DNA of 39,130 nucleotides from Phycisphaerae bacterium. Its GTDB lineage: Bacteria > Planctomycetota > Phycisphaerae > UBA1845 > PWPN01. The position numbers were made by a program, and so were the translations under genes. Positions 8,886 through 17,503 of the stretch are shown piece by piece (the first letter of the stretch is position 1; every line of letters begins with the position of its first letter). The DNA lies in the NCBI GenBank assembly GCA_035384605.1, contig DAOOIV010000046.1, positions 1 to 39,130 on the forward strand, in the 5' to 3' direction. The notes beneath the pieces were generated by a model. It was not told where the DNA came from, searched no databases, and worked only from the letters and a program-made list of their open reading frames with translations.

Positions 8886-9812
8886 GTGGCGAACATTTTA
8901 ACCGAGGCCGAACAGTACCTGCTCGATCAGATCCGGCAGGGTCGACCGCAGGCCTGGGAGCAGTTCGTGGACCGCTACCAGGGCCGGCTGGAGGCCTTTG
9001 CGCGCAGCAAGCTGCGCACCCCGGCCGACGCCGAGGACCTCGTTCAGGACGCGTTCATGAGTTTCGTCCAGTCGCTGGGGGCTTTTCGCGGACAGGCGAG
9101 CCTCGAAACGTATCTCTTCGCCATTCTTCGTAGAAAGATCATCAACTGGGGCCGCGGCCGCAAATCGAGCATTTGCCTGCTTCAGGATGCGCTGCCCGGC
9201 GGGGGGCATGATGACTCGGGCGACGCCGCCGACCGGTTGGCCGCTCCCGATCAGACGGCCAGTTGGTACGTCCGTCGCGATGAGGAGCAGGAGCGGCGGC
9301 ACGAGGCCCTGGCCCAAGCCATGCAGGAACTGGTCGACGGCTTCAAGCAATCGCTCAACTTTCGCGATTTGAAGATCACCGAAATGCTCTTCTACTGCCG
9401 ATTACGCAACAAGGATATCGCCAACATCGCCGGGGTCCGAGAGAATCACGTGGCCGTGACCAAGCACCGCTACTTGAAGCAGCTTGCCGAGCGGATGACC
9501 GCGGTCCTCGGCAATTCGTCGGCGGCCTGTGACGATTCATTTCTGACTGCCGAAGGCTCCGATGCCATGCTTTGCGAGATCTGGCAGGAACGCCGGCTCA
9601 GTTGCCTGAAGCGCAGCACCATTGGGGCTTACCTCCTCGGCACGCTGGAGCCGGAGTGGCAGGACTATGTCACCTTCCACCTGGAGCGGCTTGGCTGCCA
9701 GTTCTGCCGGGCGAACCTTGATGATCTTCGCCGACAGACCGCCGACGACGGTACGCGCCGCCTCCGCGACCGGATCATGGAATCGACCGTAGGTTTCCTG
9801 CGGAAGCCGTGA
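8886..9812 (+). CDS. ECF-like RNA polymerase sigma factor with C-terminal His/Cys tail
   Basis: Residues ~15-100 match sigma region 2 (FVDRYQGRLEAFARSKL, DAEDLVQDAFMSFVQSL, LETYLFAILRRKIINW). Residues ~140-205 match region 4 (RDLKITEMLFYCRLRNKDIANIAGV, then VAVTKHRYLKQL as the recognition helix). A further ~100 residues follow, unusual for a factor of this size. They include FHLERLGCQFCRANLDDL (around 9676-9730), an H-x5-C-x2-C arrangement reminiscent of the zinc-binding anti-sigma (ZAS) motif H-x3-C-x2-C. Start is GTG 8886 with GGAGGAAA ~10 nt upstream. It closes the kinase/FHA cluster, so kinase-controlled activity is plausible, as known for several planctomycete ECF groups located next to kinases. 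It converges on the APC permease gene 23 nt downstream. Confidence 0.82.
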   Translation: MANILTEAEQYLLDQIRQGRPQAWEQFVDRYQGRLEAFARSKLRTPADAEDLVQDAFMSFVQSLGAFRGQASLETYLFAILRRKIINWGRGRKSSICLLQDALPGGGHDDSGDAADRLAAPDQTASWYVRRDEEQERRHEALAQAMQELVDGFKQSLNFRDLKITEMLFYCRLRNKDIANIAGVRENHVAVTKHRYLKQLAERMTAVLGNSSAACDDSFLTAEGSDAMLCEIWQERRLSCLKRSTIGAYLLGTLEPEWQDYVTFHLERLGCQFCRANLDDLRRQTADDGTRRLRDRIMESTVGFLRKP

Positions 9813-9835
9813 GGCCTATTGTCGGCCCACCCTGT

Positions 9836-11179
9836 TCAGTCGGGCAACCCGGTCCTTCGATGGCGGCGGGAAACCAGGACATACAAAATCGCAATTCCGG
9901 CCAGCAGGATCAGCGCAATCAGCAGCTCTCGGATCTGGGCGTGGCTGATAAGCACCACGCAGATGATCGCCCCGACGACCGGCACGAAGAGGGGCACCTC
10001 GAAGGTACCCTTGGGTTCGCCTTGTCGACGCTTGAGCACGACAAGTGCCAGATTGATGATCGTGAAGACGCCCAACAGCAGCACGGATGTTGCCTTGGCC
10101 AGGACGGAGATGTCGCCGGCCATTGCCAGGGCAATCACGATGAGCATCAGTATCAGGATGGCCGAGTCGGGTGTGCGTCGCTTGAAGTGGACTCGACCAA
10201 GGACGGCGGGCAGCAGGCCCTGATGAGCCATGCCGTAAACCAGCCGCGACCCCATGATATAGTTCAACAGCGCGGTGTTCGTGATGGCAAACAGGCATAC
10301 GCCGGTGAACAGGACCGGCGGACACCAGGGCGCCGCCTGGCGAACCACTTCCACAAGCGGGCCGCCGGATTCAGCGAGTTCCGCGTGCGGCACGACCGAG
10401 ATGGCCGTGATACTCACCGCCGTATACAGGCCCGCTACGACGAACAGGGCCGTCACCAGAGCACGCGGCAGGTTCCTCTCAACGTCTTTGACCTCCTCCG
10501 ACACGTTGAGCAAATCCTCGAAGCCCACGAACGCATAGAAAGTCAACACTGCTCCTTGCAGAACCAGCGATGCTGGTCCGACGGTCGCGTGCGGCGGCAT
10601 TTCCAGGTAGTTGACGCCTCCCCAGTACCGCAACCCGACGATCACGATGAAGACCAGGCCGCCGCCCTCGATGGTCGTACACAGGATGTTTACCCACGTG
10701 CTCTCCTGCATGCCTCGAAGGTTGATGATGGTCAGAAGAAGGATGAATCCCAGGATGATCAGCGGGGCCGGCAGGGGGCCGCTCAGCTCCATGAAATAGC
10801 CGGCGAACGCCCGGGAAGCAGTGGCCATAGAGGTAAGCCCGGACGCAACCACCGCGAGCCCGATGAGATAGGACAGCATCGGCCGGCCGAAAGCTCGTTG
10901 GGCGATGTATGCCGCTCCGGCCGATCGCGGATAGCGGGAACCGAGGCAGGCGTACGAGAGCCCGGTAAACATGGCCGCGAACATGCTGGCGAGAAACGCC
11001 AGCCATATCGCGTTGCCCATGACGCCCGCGGCTTTGCCGATCAGGGCATAAATGCCGGAGCCCAGCATATCGCCGACGCCGTAAATCGCCAGCGACCAGA
11101 ATCCCATGGTGCGCAACAGCGCATGCTCTTCGCGGGCAAGTGCAGGCTTTTCACGCGGAGGGGAAGATACATCTGTCAT
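9836..11179 (-). CDS. APC-family amino acid permease
   Basis: This 447-residue integral membrane protein has about 12 hydrophobic helices, normal for the APC superfamily. Family features are the unwound first helix GVGDMLGSGIYALIG, the second-helix region GLSYACLGSRYPRSAGAAY, and the sixth-helix region FYAFVGFEDLLNVSEEVKDVERNLPRA (given in part). The family imports or exchanges amino acids or amines using ion gradients; the substrate cannot be read from the sequence. Start is ATG at 11179, with no obvious ribosome site upstream. The 147-nt gap to the next minus-strand gene leaves room for its own promoter. Confidence 0.9.
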   Translation of the reverse strand: MTDVSSPPREKPALAREEHALLRTMGFWSLAIYGVGDMLGSGIYALIGKAAGVMGNAIWLAFLASMFAAMFTGLSYACLGSRYPRSAGAAYIAQRAFGRPMLSYLIGLAVVASGLTSMATASRAFAGYFMELSGPLPAPLIILGFILLLTIINLRGMQESTWVNILCTTIEGGGLVFIVIVGLRYWGGVNYLEMPPHATVGPASLVLQGAVLTFYAFVGFEDLLNVSEEVKDVERNLPRALVTALFVVAGLYTAVSITAISVVPHAELAESGGPLVEVVRQAAPWCPPVLFTGVCLFAITNTALLNYIMGSRLVYGMAHQGLLPAVLGRVHFKRRTPDSAILILMLIVIALAMAGDISVLAKATSVLLLGVFTIINLALVVLKRRQGEPKGTFEVPLFVPVVGAIICVVLISHAQIRELLIALILLAGIAILYVLVSRRHRRTGLPD

Positions 11180-11326
11180 GGGGACATTGTAGAAGCCAAG
11201 TCCGCCGGCGCATAGCTGACCGGGTCGCCCCGCATGATGAAACGGTCTTGGGGGGCATCCAGCCTTCTGGCTCGTCGGCCGATCGGCAAGATGTCAGGTT
11301 TCACATCGAAGCTTCAGTATGCGATT

Positions 11327-13276
11327 TCACTCGTAGGCCCGTATCTCAAACACCCTGGCGGATGCGTCGCCGTTCGTCGCGTTGATGTTGAGTCGCAAAC
11401 CACTTGCGGTTACCGGGTCAAAGCGATGGAGCTTCTTGCGGAGGTAATTGCCCGTCACCTGGGCGACTGTCTTGGCCCCGCCTTTATCGAGAATCTGCAG
11501 CTCATAGTCGCGAACGGTTTCAGGCTGGGCATGGCGAATCATCTTGGCATTCTGGTGGTCGCTGAGGGTCAGTGTCATGCTTCGGTTCAGAGCGGTGTCA
11601 AACGTCAGGTGCACTTCGCGGATCCGGGCCGGCTTACGGAACCGCAGCTCGATCCACTGGGGCATCTTCTGCTGCGGGTCGGAAATCCATCGATGCGTCG
11701 CCGGTCCGACGCCGCGGGTGACGCCGTCGATGACGTTCGCGGCCCTGCCTTGCACAGTCTCGCTGGATGCTCGGATCTCGGCGGTTCGAGCCAGATCGAG
11801 CGAATCGGAGTTTGTGGCCCCGATGATGTAGGCATCGTCCTTCAGAAGCTGCTGCTGCAAATCGTGGATGGCCTGCCTGCCGAGCTCACGGGGTGTGCAC
11901 TTGTTTCGGATGCACATGACCGCCGCCGTGCCGACTGCCTGCCCCATGACCGAACCGGTTGCCATTACGCGGGTGCTGCCGAAGGCCACGTGACTCATGC
12001 TTGCGTCCCGGCCCGCGAAGAACAGGTTCTCGATGTTCCGTGAATACAGGCAGCGCAGAGGGATATTATACATCGGCACGCGGATTTGCAGGCACGGTTT
12101 CTCCTTGCTGTGAATCCCAATCGACGGGTGCAAGTCGATCGGCCACCCGCCGTAGGCCGCGCCGTCCTCGAATTGTTCACCACGCTGCACTTCCTGCTGG
12201 ATCAGCACATGGTCGCCGACGAATCGCCGGCTCTCGCGCTTGCCAGGGATGAATCCGAACCAATCCAGCGCCCAATTGGCGCTTTCGGGGTGTTTGCCGC
12301 TGTTCTTGATGTGGTCCCAGACGCCCAGGGCCGCCGCGATCAACTCATCTCGAATTCTCTCGTTATCACGGATGGTGTCGATATGGCCTCCCCATTCGAC
12401 CCACCAGAAGCCCCATTCCCAACTACCGTGCGAACGGTAAGGCAGATCCTCGCATGTCGGGAAACGCAGTGCCCAGTCAGGCGGCGTAAAGGGGATCGGC
12501 TGATCGTATCGGCGGGTGGTGAACAGGATCGAACTGCCGAGCATCTGGTTGTCTGGTTGCGGTGGAGCCAAATCTTCGCCGAATTCCGTGCGACCCTCCC
12601 GTCCGGTCCGGAATTCGGCGCCGGCCTCAGCCCCCAGTCGCCCATCGCCGCTGGTGTCGATGAACATCTTGCCGCTGATCGTAAACACGTCCTGCGTGCC
12701 GGGTCTCGCGGCCAGCACGGCCGCGATGCGCGATTTGGAAGCCATCACCGCGCCGCAGCATGAGGTGTTCAGCAGGACAGTAAGCCCCTGCCGGCGGCAG
12801 ACCATTTCGTAAAGGAGAAGATCAAATACTCCATAGGAACGGTGCGGATTACGGACGACCTCGTGGAGGCGAATCTCCTCGATGATACCGCTTTCGCGGG
12901 AGTCGGTATCCGAGCGGGCCCCGTGCTCGTCGGCTCCCAGAATGTGGAGCCGGATTTCACTCGAGGCGTTGCCCCCGAGTACTGGCCGATCGTGTACCAG
13001 CACGACCGAGGCCCCGTGGTTCAAAGCTGCCAGTGCTGCCGACACGCCTGCCATGCCACCCCCGACAATGACCACGTCTGCCTCGATCTTGTTCGATCGG
13101 GTCAGGCGGCTTCCAGACTCAAAGACAGCGGCGGCATCGGCTTGCCCGGCTTGCCCCAGGCCGCTGCTTTCAGCCCTGCACCCACCCAGGAGCGGGGTCA
13201 GCGCCGCGCCGCTTCCAGCGGCCAGGAACAGGTCCCGACGTGTCAGATGCCGGTAATCTTGCTGATCCTGTGTCAT
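11327..13276 (-). CDS. FAD-dependent oxidoreductase, Tat-exported lipoprotein
   Basis: The start is ATG 13276, with GAGAGGAG 6-8 nt upstream; the open frame extends to 13378. The N-terminus has a twin-arginine signal TRRDLFLAAG (Arg13-Arg14) and a lipobox LLGGC with Cys33, so the enzyme is probably folded with its cofactor, exported by Tat and lipid-anchored. The dinucleotide-binding motif VVIVGGGMAG lies at residues ~68-77, followed by an FAD_oxidored-type (pfam12831-like) core to ~530: LGGNASSEIRLHILGA, FIDTSGDGRLGAEAG, NLFFAGRDASMSHVAFGSTRV. The last ~120 residues are beta-rich and resemble an F5/8-type-C carbohydrate-binding fold (WIELRFRKPARIREVHLTFD). This combination is common in planctomycete polysaccharide-related enzymes; the substrate is unknown. 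Confidence 0.88.
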   Translation of the reverse strand: MTQDQQDYRHLTRRDLFLAAGSGAALTPLLGGCRAESSGLGQAGQADAAAVFESGSRLTRSNKIEADVVIVGGGMAGVSAALAALNHGASVVLVHDRPVLGGNASSEIRLHILGADEHGARSDTDSRESGIIEEIRLHEVVRNPHRSYGVFDLLLYEMVCRRQGLTVLLNTSCCGAVMASKSRIAAVLAARPGTQDVFTISGKMFIDTSGDGRLGAEAGAEFRTGREGRTEFGEDLAPPQPDNQMLGSSILFTTRRYDQPIPFTPPDWALRFPTCEDLPYRSHGSWEWGFWWVEWGGHIDTIRDNERIRDELIAAALGVWDHIKNSGKHPESANWALDWFGFIPGKRESRRFVGDHVLIQQEVQRGEQFEDGAAYGGWPIDLHPSIGIHSKEKPCLQIRVPMYNIPLRCLYSRNIENLFFAGRDASMSHVAFGSTRVMATGSVMGQAVGTAAVMCIRNKCTPRELGRQAIHDLQQQLLKDDAYIIGATNSDSLDLARTAEIRASSETVQGRAANVIDGVTRGVGPATHRWISDPQQKMPQWIELRFRKPARIREVHLTFDTALNRSMTLTLSDHQNAKMIRHAQPETVRDYELQILDKGGAKTVAQVTGNYLRKKLHRFDPVTASGLRLNINATNGDASARVFEIRAYE

Positions 13277-13384
13277 CTCAACGCTCCTCTCGATGCGGAT
13301 GTGACGGATTTGCCCTCGGCACTGCCCGGGGCCGGTTTGGGAGTATGAGGCTAGTTGCCCTTCGGCGTCAACGTCCACGGCTTG

Positions 13385-13412
13385 TTGACGTCCCGACGGC
13401 GGAGGGTAGCAT
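13385..13412 (+). promoter_or_regulatory. possible promoter for the repeat lipoprotein gene
   Basis: TTGACG (13385-13390) and TAGCAT (13407-13412) are separated by 16 bp, about 140 nt before the start codon at 13554. The gap 13277-13553 separates divergent genes and shows no other clear feature. Confidence 0.3.
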
Positions 13413-13553
13413 CACTTCTGGGGATGGCTTGGCGGGCGTGAAAGCCGGCTCCACGTGTGTTCCCGGCCACGCAGCCATCCCGGCCGTAGGCGGCAATGCC
13501 GATACAGCGCTTCTCATGCAGCATTCTCCCCTGCGTGGCAGAAGGTGAGCGGA

Positions 13554-15977
13554 ATGATGACGCATGGACGATTGGTGGGTGACGGATTTGTGCAGACGGG
13601 GCGGGGTCTGGCGGTTCTGGCGATGGGCATGATGCTCCTGGCCGGTTGTGCCGGCCGGGAACACTACGACCGCGGTCGTATGCTGATGGCTTCCGGTCAG
13701 TATGACCAGGCAGTCACGGCCTTTGATGAGGCGTTGGCTCAGTCTCCCGGCAACAGCAGGTACCATAACGGCCTGCTCGAGGCCAAGTCTTTGGCTGCCG
13801 ACCAGCACGTCAAAACGGCCACACAGTTCGTTGCCGAGAAACGTCTCAGCGACGCACAAAAGGAGCTGGATACTGCTTTGAAGCTGGTACCCGCGCACCC
13901 GGAGGGCGTGCCTCTGGCGGCGCAAATTGCCCCCCAGATTGCCGAATGCGAGAAGACCATTGCCGAGGCTCGCGAGGCGCTGGCCCGCCAGGAATGGACC
14001 GAGGGTGCGAGGCTGATCGCCGAGGCCGGGAGAATCGACCGGAGTCATCCACAACTTGAACTGTTGCGGAAGGAGGCTGCCGATACGGTCACGGCTCGCC
14101 AGTTGTTGGCCGCCCGGCGAGCCTTGGGCGCGCGTGACTGGGATGCGGCGCTGGCGGCCTGCGCGCAGGTCCGGCGAGTAGCCCCTGACAATACCGAAGT
14201 CGTTGGAATCGAACAGCAGGTGAAAGACCGGCGAGAGGCACAGCGGGTGTTTGACTCGGCCAAGGCGATGATTGACGCAGGGAACTCGAGCGGCGCGCTC
14301 GGTCCGTTGCAGCAGGCGGCGGGGCTCTGGCCGGACAACGACGAGATAGTATCGACGCTTGACCGGGTCAAAGGGCAAGTGGTCGACAAGTTGTCGACCC
14401 GGTCGCGGGACGAAGCTCGGGCCGGCCGTTTCCAGGCGGCTCTTCAAACGCTGGACGAAGCCATGGTCCTGGAGCCAAACCGCGAGAGCCTGCGGCAGCA
14501 GCGAAAGCAGGTGCTCGATGGCTGGATCGCTGGACTCATGGAAGACTATCGCCGCCACAAGGCCCAGGGAGCATGGGAGTTAGCCTGGGTCGACGCCGTG
14601 CAGGCTTTGGCCTTGGCCCCGACACAGCCCGAACCGGTCGTCCAGGCTTGTCTGACGGCCGAGGAGGGAATCCGGCGAGCTATCGCATACAACCTCAACG
14701 TGCTGCTGGCACCATCAGACGAACGCCGCCTGGACGACATCATGGCCGTCTGTACCGTGCTTCTCGAGGAACTCGGTGACCAGCGTCCGGATCACGTTTG
14801 CCTGACGGAACAATCGATATTGTCGAAGCTGCTGGCGGAATTCGCCGTTTCATCGGCCGATGTGAACAATCGCGACAAGCTCCAGGCCGTGGGCCGGCGG
14901 CTGCGAGGTCCCAACGTATTTCTCTTCGTCAATATGGACATCGTCAAGGTAAACGTCGGCAACCCGGAGTCGGCAGCATCGGGTACGTCCCGACTGGATC
15001 TCCGGATGAACATGGTCGACGTATCGAGCGGCAGGTTACTTTGGAAATGTGTGGAGATGCTTCCATTGGAAGGATCTGCCTCGCCAGGCGGTACCGCTGC
15101 GACCGCGAGGCCCGTCGCGGTGGTGCATGCGTCAGGGCCGTTGACGGCGGACGGTATCGCGGTGCTTCGACCGGTGTTGCGGGCCAGAGTGTCGGACATG
15201 TACCGGGGACATGCCGGATCTTTTCTCCAGGCGGCCGGCGCCGCCACCGGGGACACGGCGACCGAGTTCAACGTTCGATTCCTTTTCGACCTTGTGTCCA
15301 TGCCCGACGCGCAGACTCTGGGGTCGGTTCTGGATGCCGTCTTCGGGTCGGTGGTGAGCGGGGACATATTGGCCGCCTGCAAGAAGATCGCAAGTGAACG
15401 GCTTGCCCTCGCCAAGCGAGTGGCGGCCCGGGACGAGCATCCGGCTGAGAAGATGTCCGGCCCGGCGATTCTGCCTGCATCACGGCCGGCGGTCTCGACC
15501 GCCACGGCACCCGTCGCCCACCAGGCACCGGCGGTTCCTTCCGCGTCAAAACCCGCGACAGCCGCGCCCGCCAGTGCAGATGTCCGGTCCTTTCCTGCGA
15601 CTCAGCCCCGGCCGGTGCCCGTGCCGGCTTCGACGTCAGCGGCTTCGACGGCCCCGGCCGAAGACCGAGGCCCGGTTCGCGTCTTTCAGGGCGTCGTCAG
15701 TCGCGACGACGACCGGTTCACCAAGGAACTGGCAACGGTCGATGGGATCGTAGTCAAGCTTCTGGATACCGACGCAGACCCGCTTGATGCCGATATTGAG
15801 ATTCGCGTGGGCAAGCGGAGCAAGAAGTATGAGGACAAGCCCCAAGGAGCCCGGATCGGCGGTTACGGTGAGTCAGGTCGTGCGTATGTGGTCGTGATTC
15901 TCAAGATCGATGACGAGACCGAGACCGTCCATTTTGCCGTTGAGCGGGTGGACACCGTTCCTCAGCAACAGCCATAA
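13554..15977 (+). CDS. TPR-like repeat lipoprotein
   Basis: I do not recognise a named family. ATG 13554 follows GAAGGTGAG by about 5-7 nt; the frame upstream looks non-coding. The signal peptide ends in the lipobox LLAGC with Cys32. Residues ~36-365 are TPR-like helical pairs (YDRGRMLMASGQYDQAVTAF, RDEARAGRFQAALQTLDEA). Residues ~400-620 form an alpha/beta region with a VFLFVNMDIVKVNVGN strand and a SGRLLWKC strand, which loosely recalls CsgG/LpoB-type lipoprotein folds. An Ala/Pro/Thr-rich linker (~630-700) precedes a final beta-rich domain. Architecture and anchor suggest a periplasmic or outer-membrane scaffold. It stands alone between divergent and convergent neighbours; its stop is 4 nt from the recO stop. 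Confidence 0.85.
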   Translation: MMTHGRLVGDGFVQTGRGLAVLAMGMMLLAGCAGREHYDRGRMLMASGQYDQAVTAFDEALAQSPGNSRYHNGLLEAKSLAADQHVKTATQFVAEKRLSDAQKELDTALKLVPAHPEGVPLAAQIAPQIAECEKTIAEAREALARQEWTEGARLIAEAGRIDRSHPQLELLRKEAADTVTARQLLAARRALGARDWDAALAACAQVRRVAPDNTEVVGIEQQVKDRREAQRVFDSAKAMIDAGNSSGALGPLQQAAGLWPDNDEIVSTLDRVKGQVVDKLSTRSRDEARAGRFQAALQTLDEAMVLEPNRESLRQQRKQVLDGWIAGLMEDYRRHKAQGAWELAWVDAVQALALAPTQPEPVVQACLTAEEGIRRAIAYNLNVLLAPSDERRLDDIMAVCTVLLEELGDQRPDHVCLTEQSILSKLLAEFAVSSADVNNRDKLQAVGRRLRGPNVFLFVNMDIVKVNVGNPESAASGTSRLDLRMNMVDVSSGRLLWKCVEMLPLEGSASPGGTAATARPVAVVHASGPLTADGIAVLRPVLRARVSDMYRGHAGSFLQAAGAATGDTATEFNVRFLFDLVSMPDAQTLGSVLDAVFGSVVSGDILAACKKIASERLALAKRVAARDEHPAEKMSGPAILPASRPAVSTATAPVAHQAPAVPSASKPATAAPASADVRSFPATQPRPVPVPASTSAASTAPAEDRGPVRVFQGVVSRDDDRFTKELATVDGIVVKLLDTDADPLDADIEIRVGKRSKKYEDKPQGARIGGYGESGRAYVVVILKIDDETETVHFAVERVDTVPQQQP

Positions 15978-15981
15978 TCGA

Positions 15982-16710
15982 TTACTTTCCCGTCAGCACA
16001 AACCTGGCCAGGGTCGGTTGTCGGCCGATGATGTGAGTGATGGTATAGTTGAGCAGGTCGAAAGCATCTCGCGCTGTCGCCGGCGTCAGTCTGGCTTCGC
16101 GAAGGGCATCCAGTGTTGCGCCGGACACCTTGCGTTTGTCCACGATGCCCGGTTCGCAATTACGGCACGCCAAGCCGCCTTGGTGGACGGCCAAGAAACC
16201 CGCCCGTCCGGCAGGGGCCGGCTTGCCGCACATGACGCATCGGCTCAGGTCCGGCCAAAGACCCGCCGAACGCAGTAACGCGCATTGGTAGCCGACGAGA
16301 AGCGGCAGCGGCTCGGCCCCGCAGGCCAGCCCCCCGAGCAAATCGCGGAGAGCGTCAAAAAGATCGGCATCCGGGTCTGCCTCTTCCACCATCGCGGTTG
16401 TGATCTCGGCCGCGTACTGCCCCCCGTATAGCCTCTGAAGGTCCTCTCGGAGTCCCATATAAGCATCGAGTTGCTGCCATTCGGTCAGTGTGCCAAGTGA
16501 GGCGTCAGACTGGAACTTGGCGATGAATGCCACTTGCCCGCGTTCAAGGAGGTCGATGCCGGTCGCAAAACGCTTGCTGGTGCCCCGCTTGATGCCTTTT
16601 GCGATCAGCCTGCGGCATCCGTGCTCGCGGGTCAGGAAAACGAGCACTTGAGAGGTCTCGGAGTAATCCAGACGCTTCAGGGTGATGGCCTCATCCTTGA
16701 TCGCCGGCAT
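15982..16710 (-). CDS. recO: DNA repair protein RecO
   Basis: RecO loads RecA onto SSB-coated single strands together with RecR and anneals complementary strands. The 242-residue product begins with the OB-fold segment MPAIKDEAITLKRLDYSETS and continues with SQVLVFLTREHGCRRLIAKGI. In the C-terminal half it carries the four-Cys zinc site CVMCGKP and CRNC. Size matches the family. I chose ATG 16710 because GAGGG lies 8 nt upstream and the family N-terminus begins here; the open frame extends 156 codons further without RecO-like sequence. It converges on the repeat-lipoprotein gene. Confidence 0.93.
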   Translation of the reverse strand: MPAIKDEAITLKRLDYSETSQVLVFLTREHGCRRLIAKGIKRGTSKRFATGIDLLERGQVAFIAKFQSDASLGTLTEWQQLDAYMGLREDLQRLYGGQYAAEITTAMVEEADPDADLFDALRDLLGGLACGAEPLPLLVGYQCALLRSAGLWPDLSRCVMCGKPAPAGRAGFLAVHQGGLACRNCEPGIVDKRKVSGATLDALREARLTPATARDAFDLLNYTITHIIGRQPTLARFVLTGK

Positions 16711-16910
16711 GAACAGATCCCTCGCGCATCTCCCGATCCAACATGAGATTACCATATCAGCCGGGCCATAGACGGACAATCTGTCTTCACATCGCCTTGA
16801 TATCGAGGACTTGAAGTGCGGCATGGCGCTGGTTGCCAATGCGGCACGCCACAGCCCGAGATGAATCACCTCTGTGTTCGCGACGGGCCTGCTGGGTACA
16901 CGGCAATAGC

Positions 16911-16947
16911 GATGCCCCGCCCCTCGTTCTGCGGGAGGCGGGGCATC
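16911..16947. terminator. perfect inverted repeat between recO and PilZ gene
   Basis: GATGCCCCGCC (16911-16921) and GGCGGGGCATC (16937-16947) form an 11-bp stem with a 15-nt loop, about 65 nt past the stop of the minus-strand PilZ gene. No T-run follows on either strand, so it is either a factor-dependent end or 3' mRNA protection rather than a textbook intrinsic terminator. Confidence 0.45.
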
Positions 16948-17011
16948 TGAAGTCATCGCGGCCGGTCTATTCTGCTTCCGCGGAGGCCGGGCGTCAAAGC
17001 CCGCCGAGGCT

Positions 17012-17503
17012 CTATCTGGTCGTGGGCATCGGAACGATCCCGCTGCGAGGCCCGAACAACCGCACTCCGATTCCGATCCGGTCTGCGTAACCTTCCTGGC
17101 CGAGCAGCAGTTCAAGGCGGATGATCTCGCCTTTTTGCGTGACACACTGCCGGTGGCCTGGCTCCGGTCCCCGCTCACCGATGATCAATCGGAATGTGTA
17201 TCGTTGACCGATGGCCACTCCGACGTTGCTGGGCAAGACAGCGAACAGCCCTCCGTCGCCTATGTTGAGGCATTCCGCTGTGAGGGGCGGCTGTCCGTTG
17301 TCCTCCGCGTCGTTGAACAGTTGCACGCTGCAACGTAGGGTGCGGCGACGTCCCTGCCGCTTCTCTTTTTCGCCTGTGGCGATTTCCCAGCGACGGAGGA
17401 AAGTGCCTGAATTGCTCGCCACAGGGAACCGATCTGACGGACGGTGGTAAATGTGACCACCTGGTTCCCGAATCCCTGGCCGAACCCCAGCTATCGATGA
17501 CAC
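17012..17503 (-). CDS. PilZ-domain protein, putative c-di-GMP receptor
   Basis: PilZ domains bind cyclic di-GMP through an RxxxR motif and a later (D/N)xSxxG motif. Here GRRRTLRC follows a basic stretch, and AECLNIGDGGLFA supplies NIGDGG at the second site, one residue different from consensus. Beta strands YTFRLIIGE, GEIIRLELL and DRIGIGVRLF complete the barrel. I chose GTG 17503 because GGAGG sits 5 nt before it; the frame stays open to TTG 17662, and GTG 17422 would give the minimal domain. The first ~50 residues are unlike anything I know. No output domain is fused, so it would act by binding a partner. Confidence 0.72.
   Translation of the reverse strand: MSSIAGVRPGIREPGGHIYHRPSDRFPVASNSGTFLRRWEIATGEKEKRQGRRRTLRCSVQLFNDAEDNGQPPLTAECLNIGDGGLFAVLPSNVGVAIGQRYTFRLIIGERGPEPGHRQCVTQKGEIIRLELLLGQEGYADRIGIGVRLFGPRSGIVPMPTTR

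Noticed and set aside
9809..11215. Long plus-strand open frame antisense to the APC permease
   Set aside because: Its His/Asp/Gln/Arg-rich translation has no family pattern and mirrors the GC-rich permease codons; the minus-strand reading is a clear 12-helix transporter.
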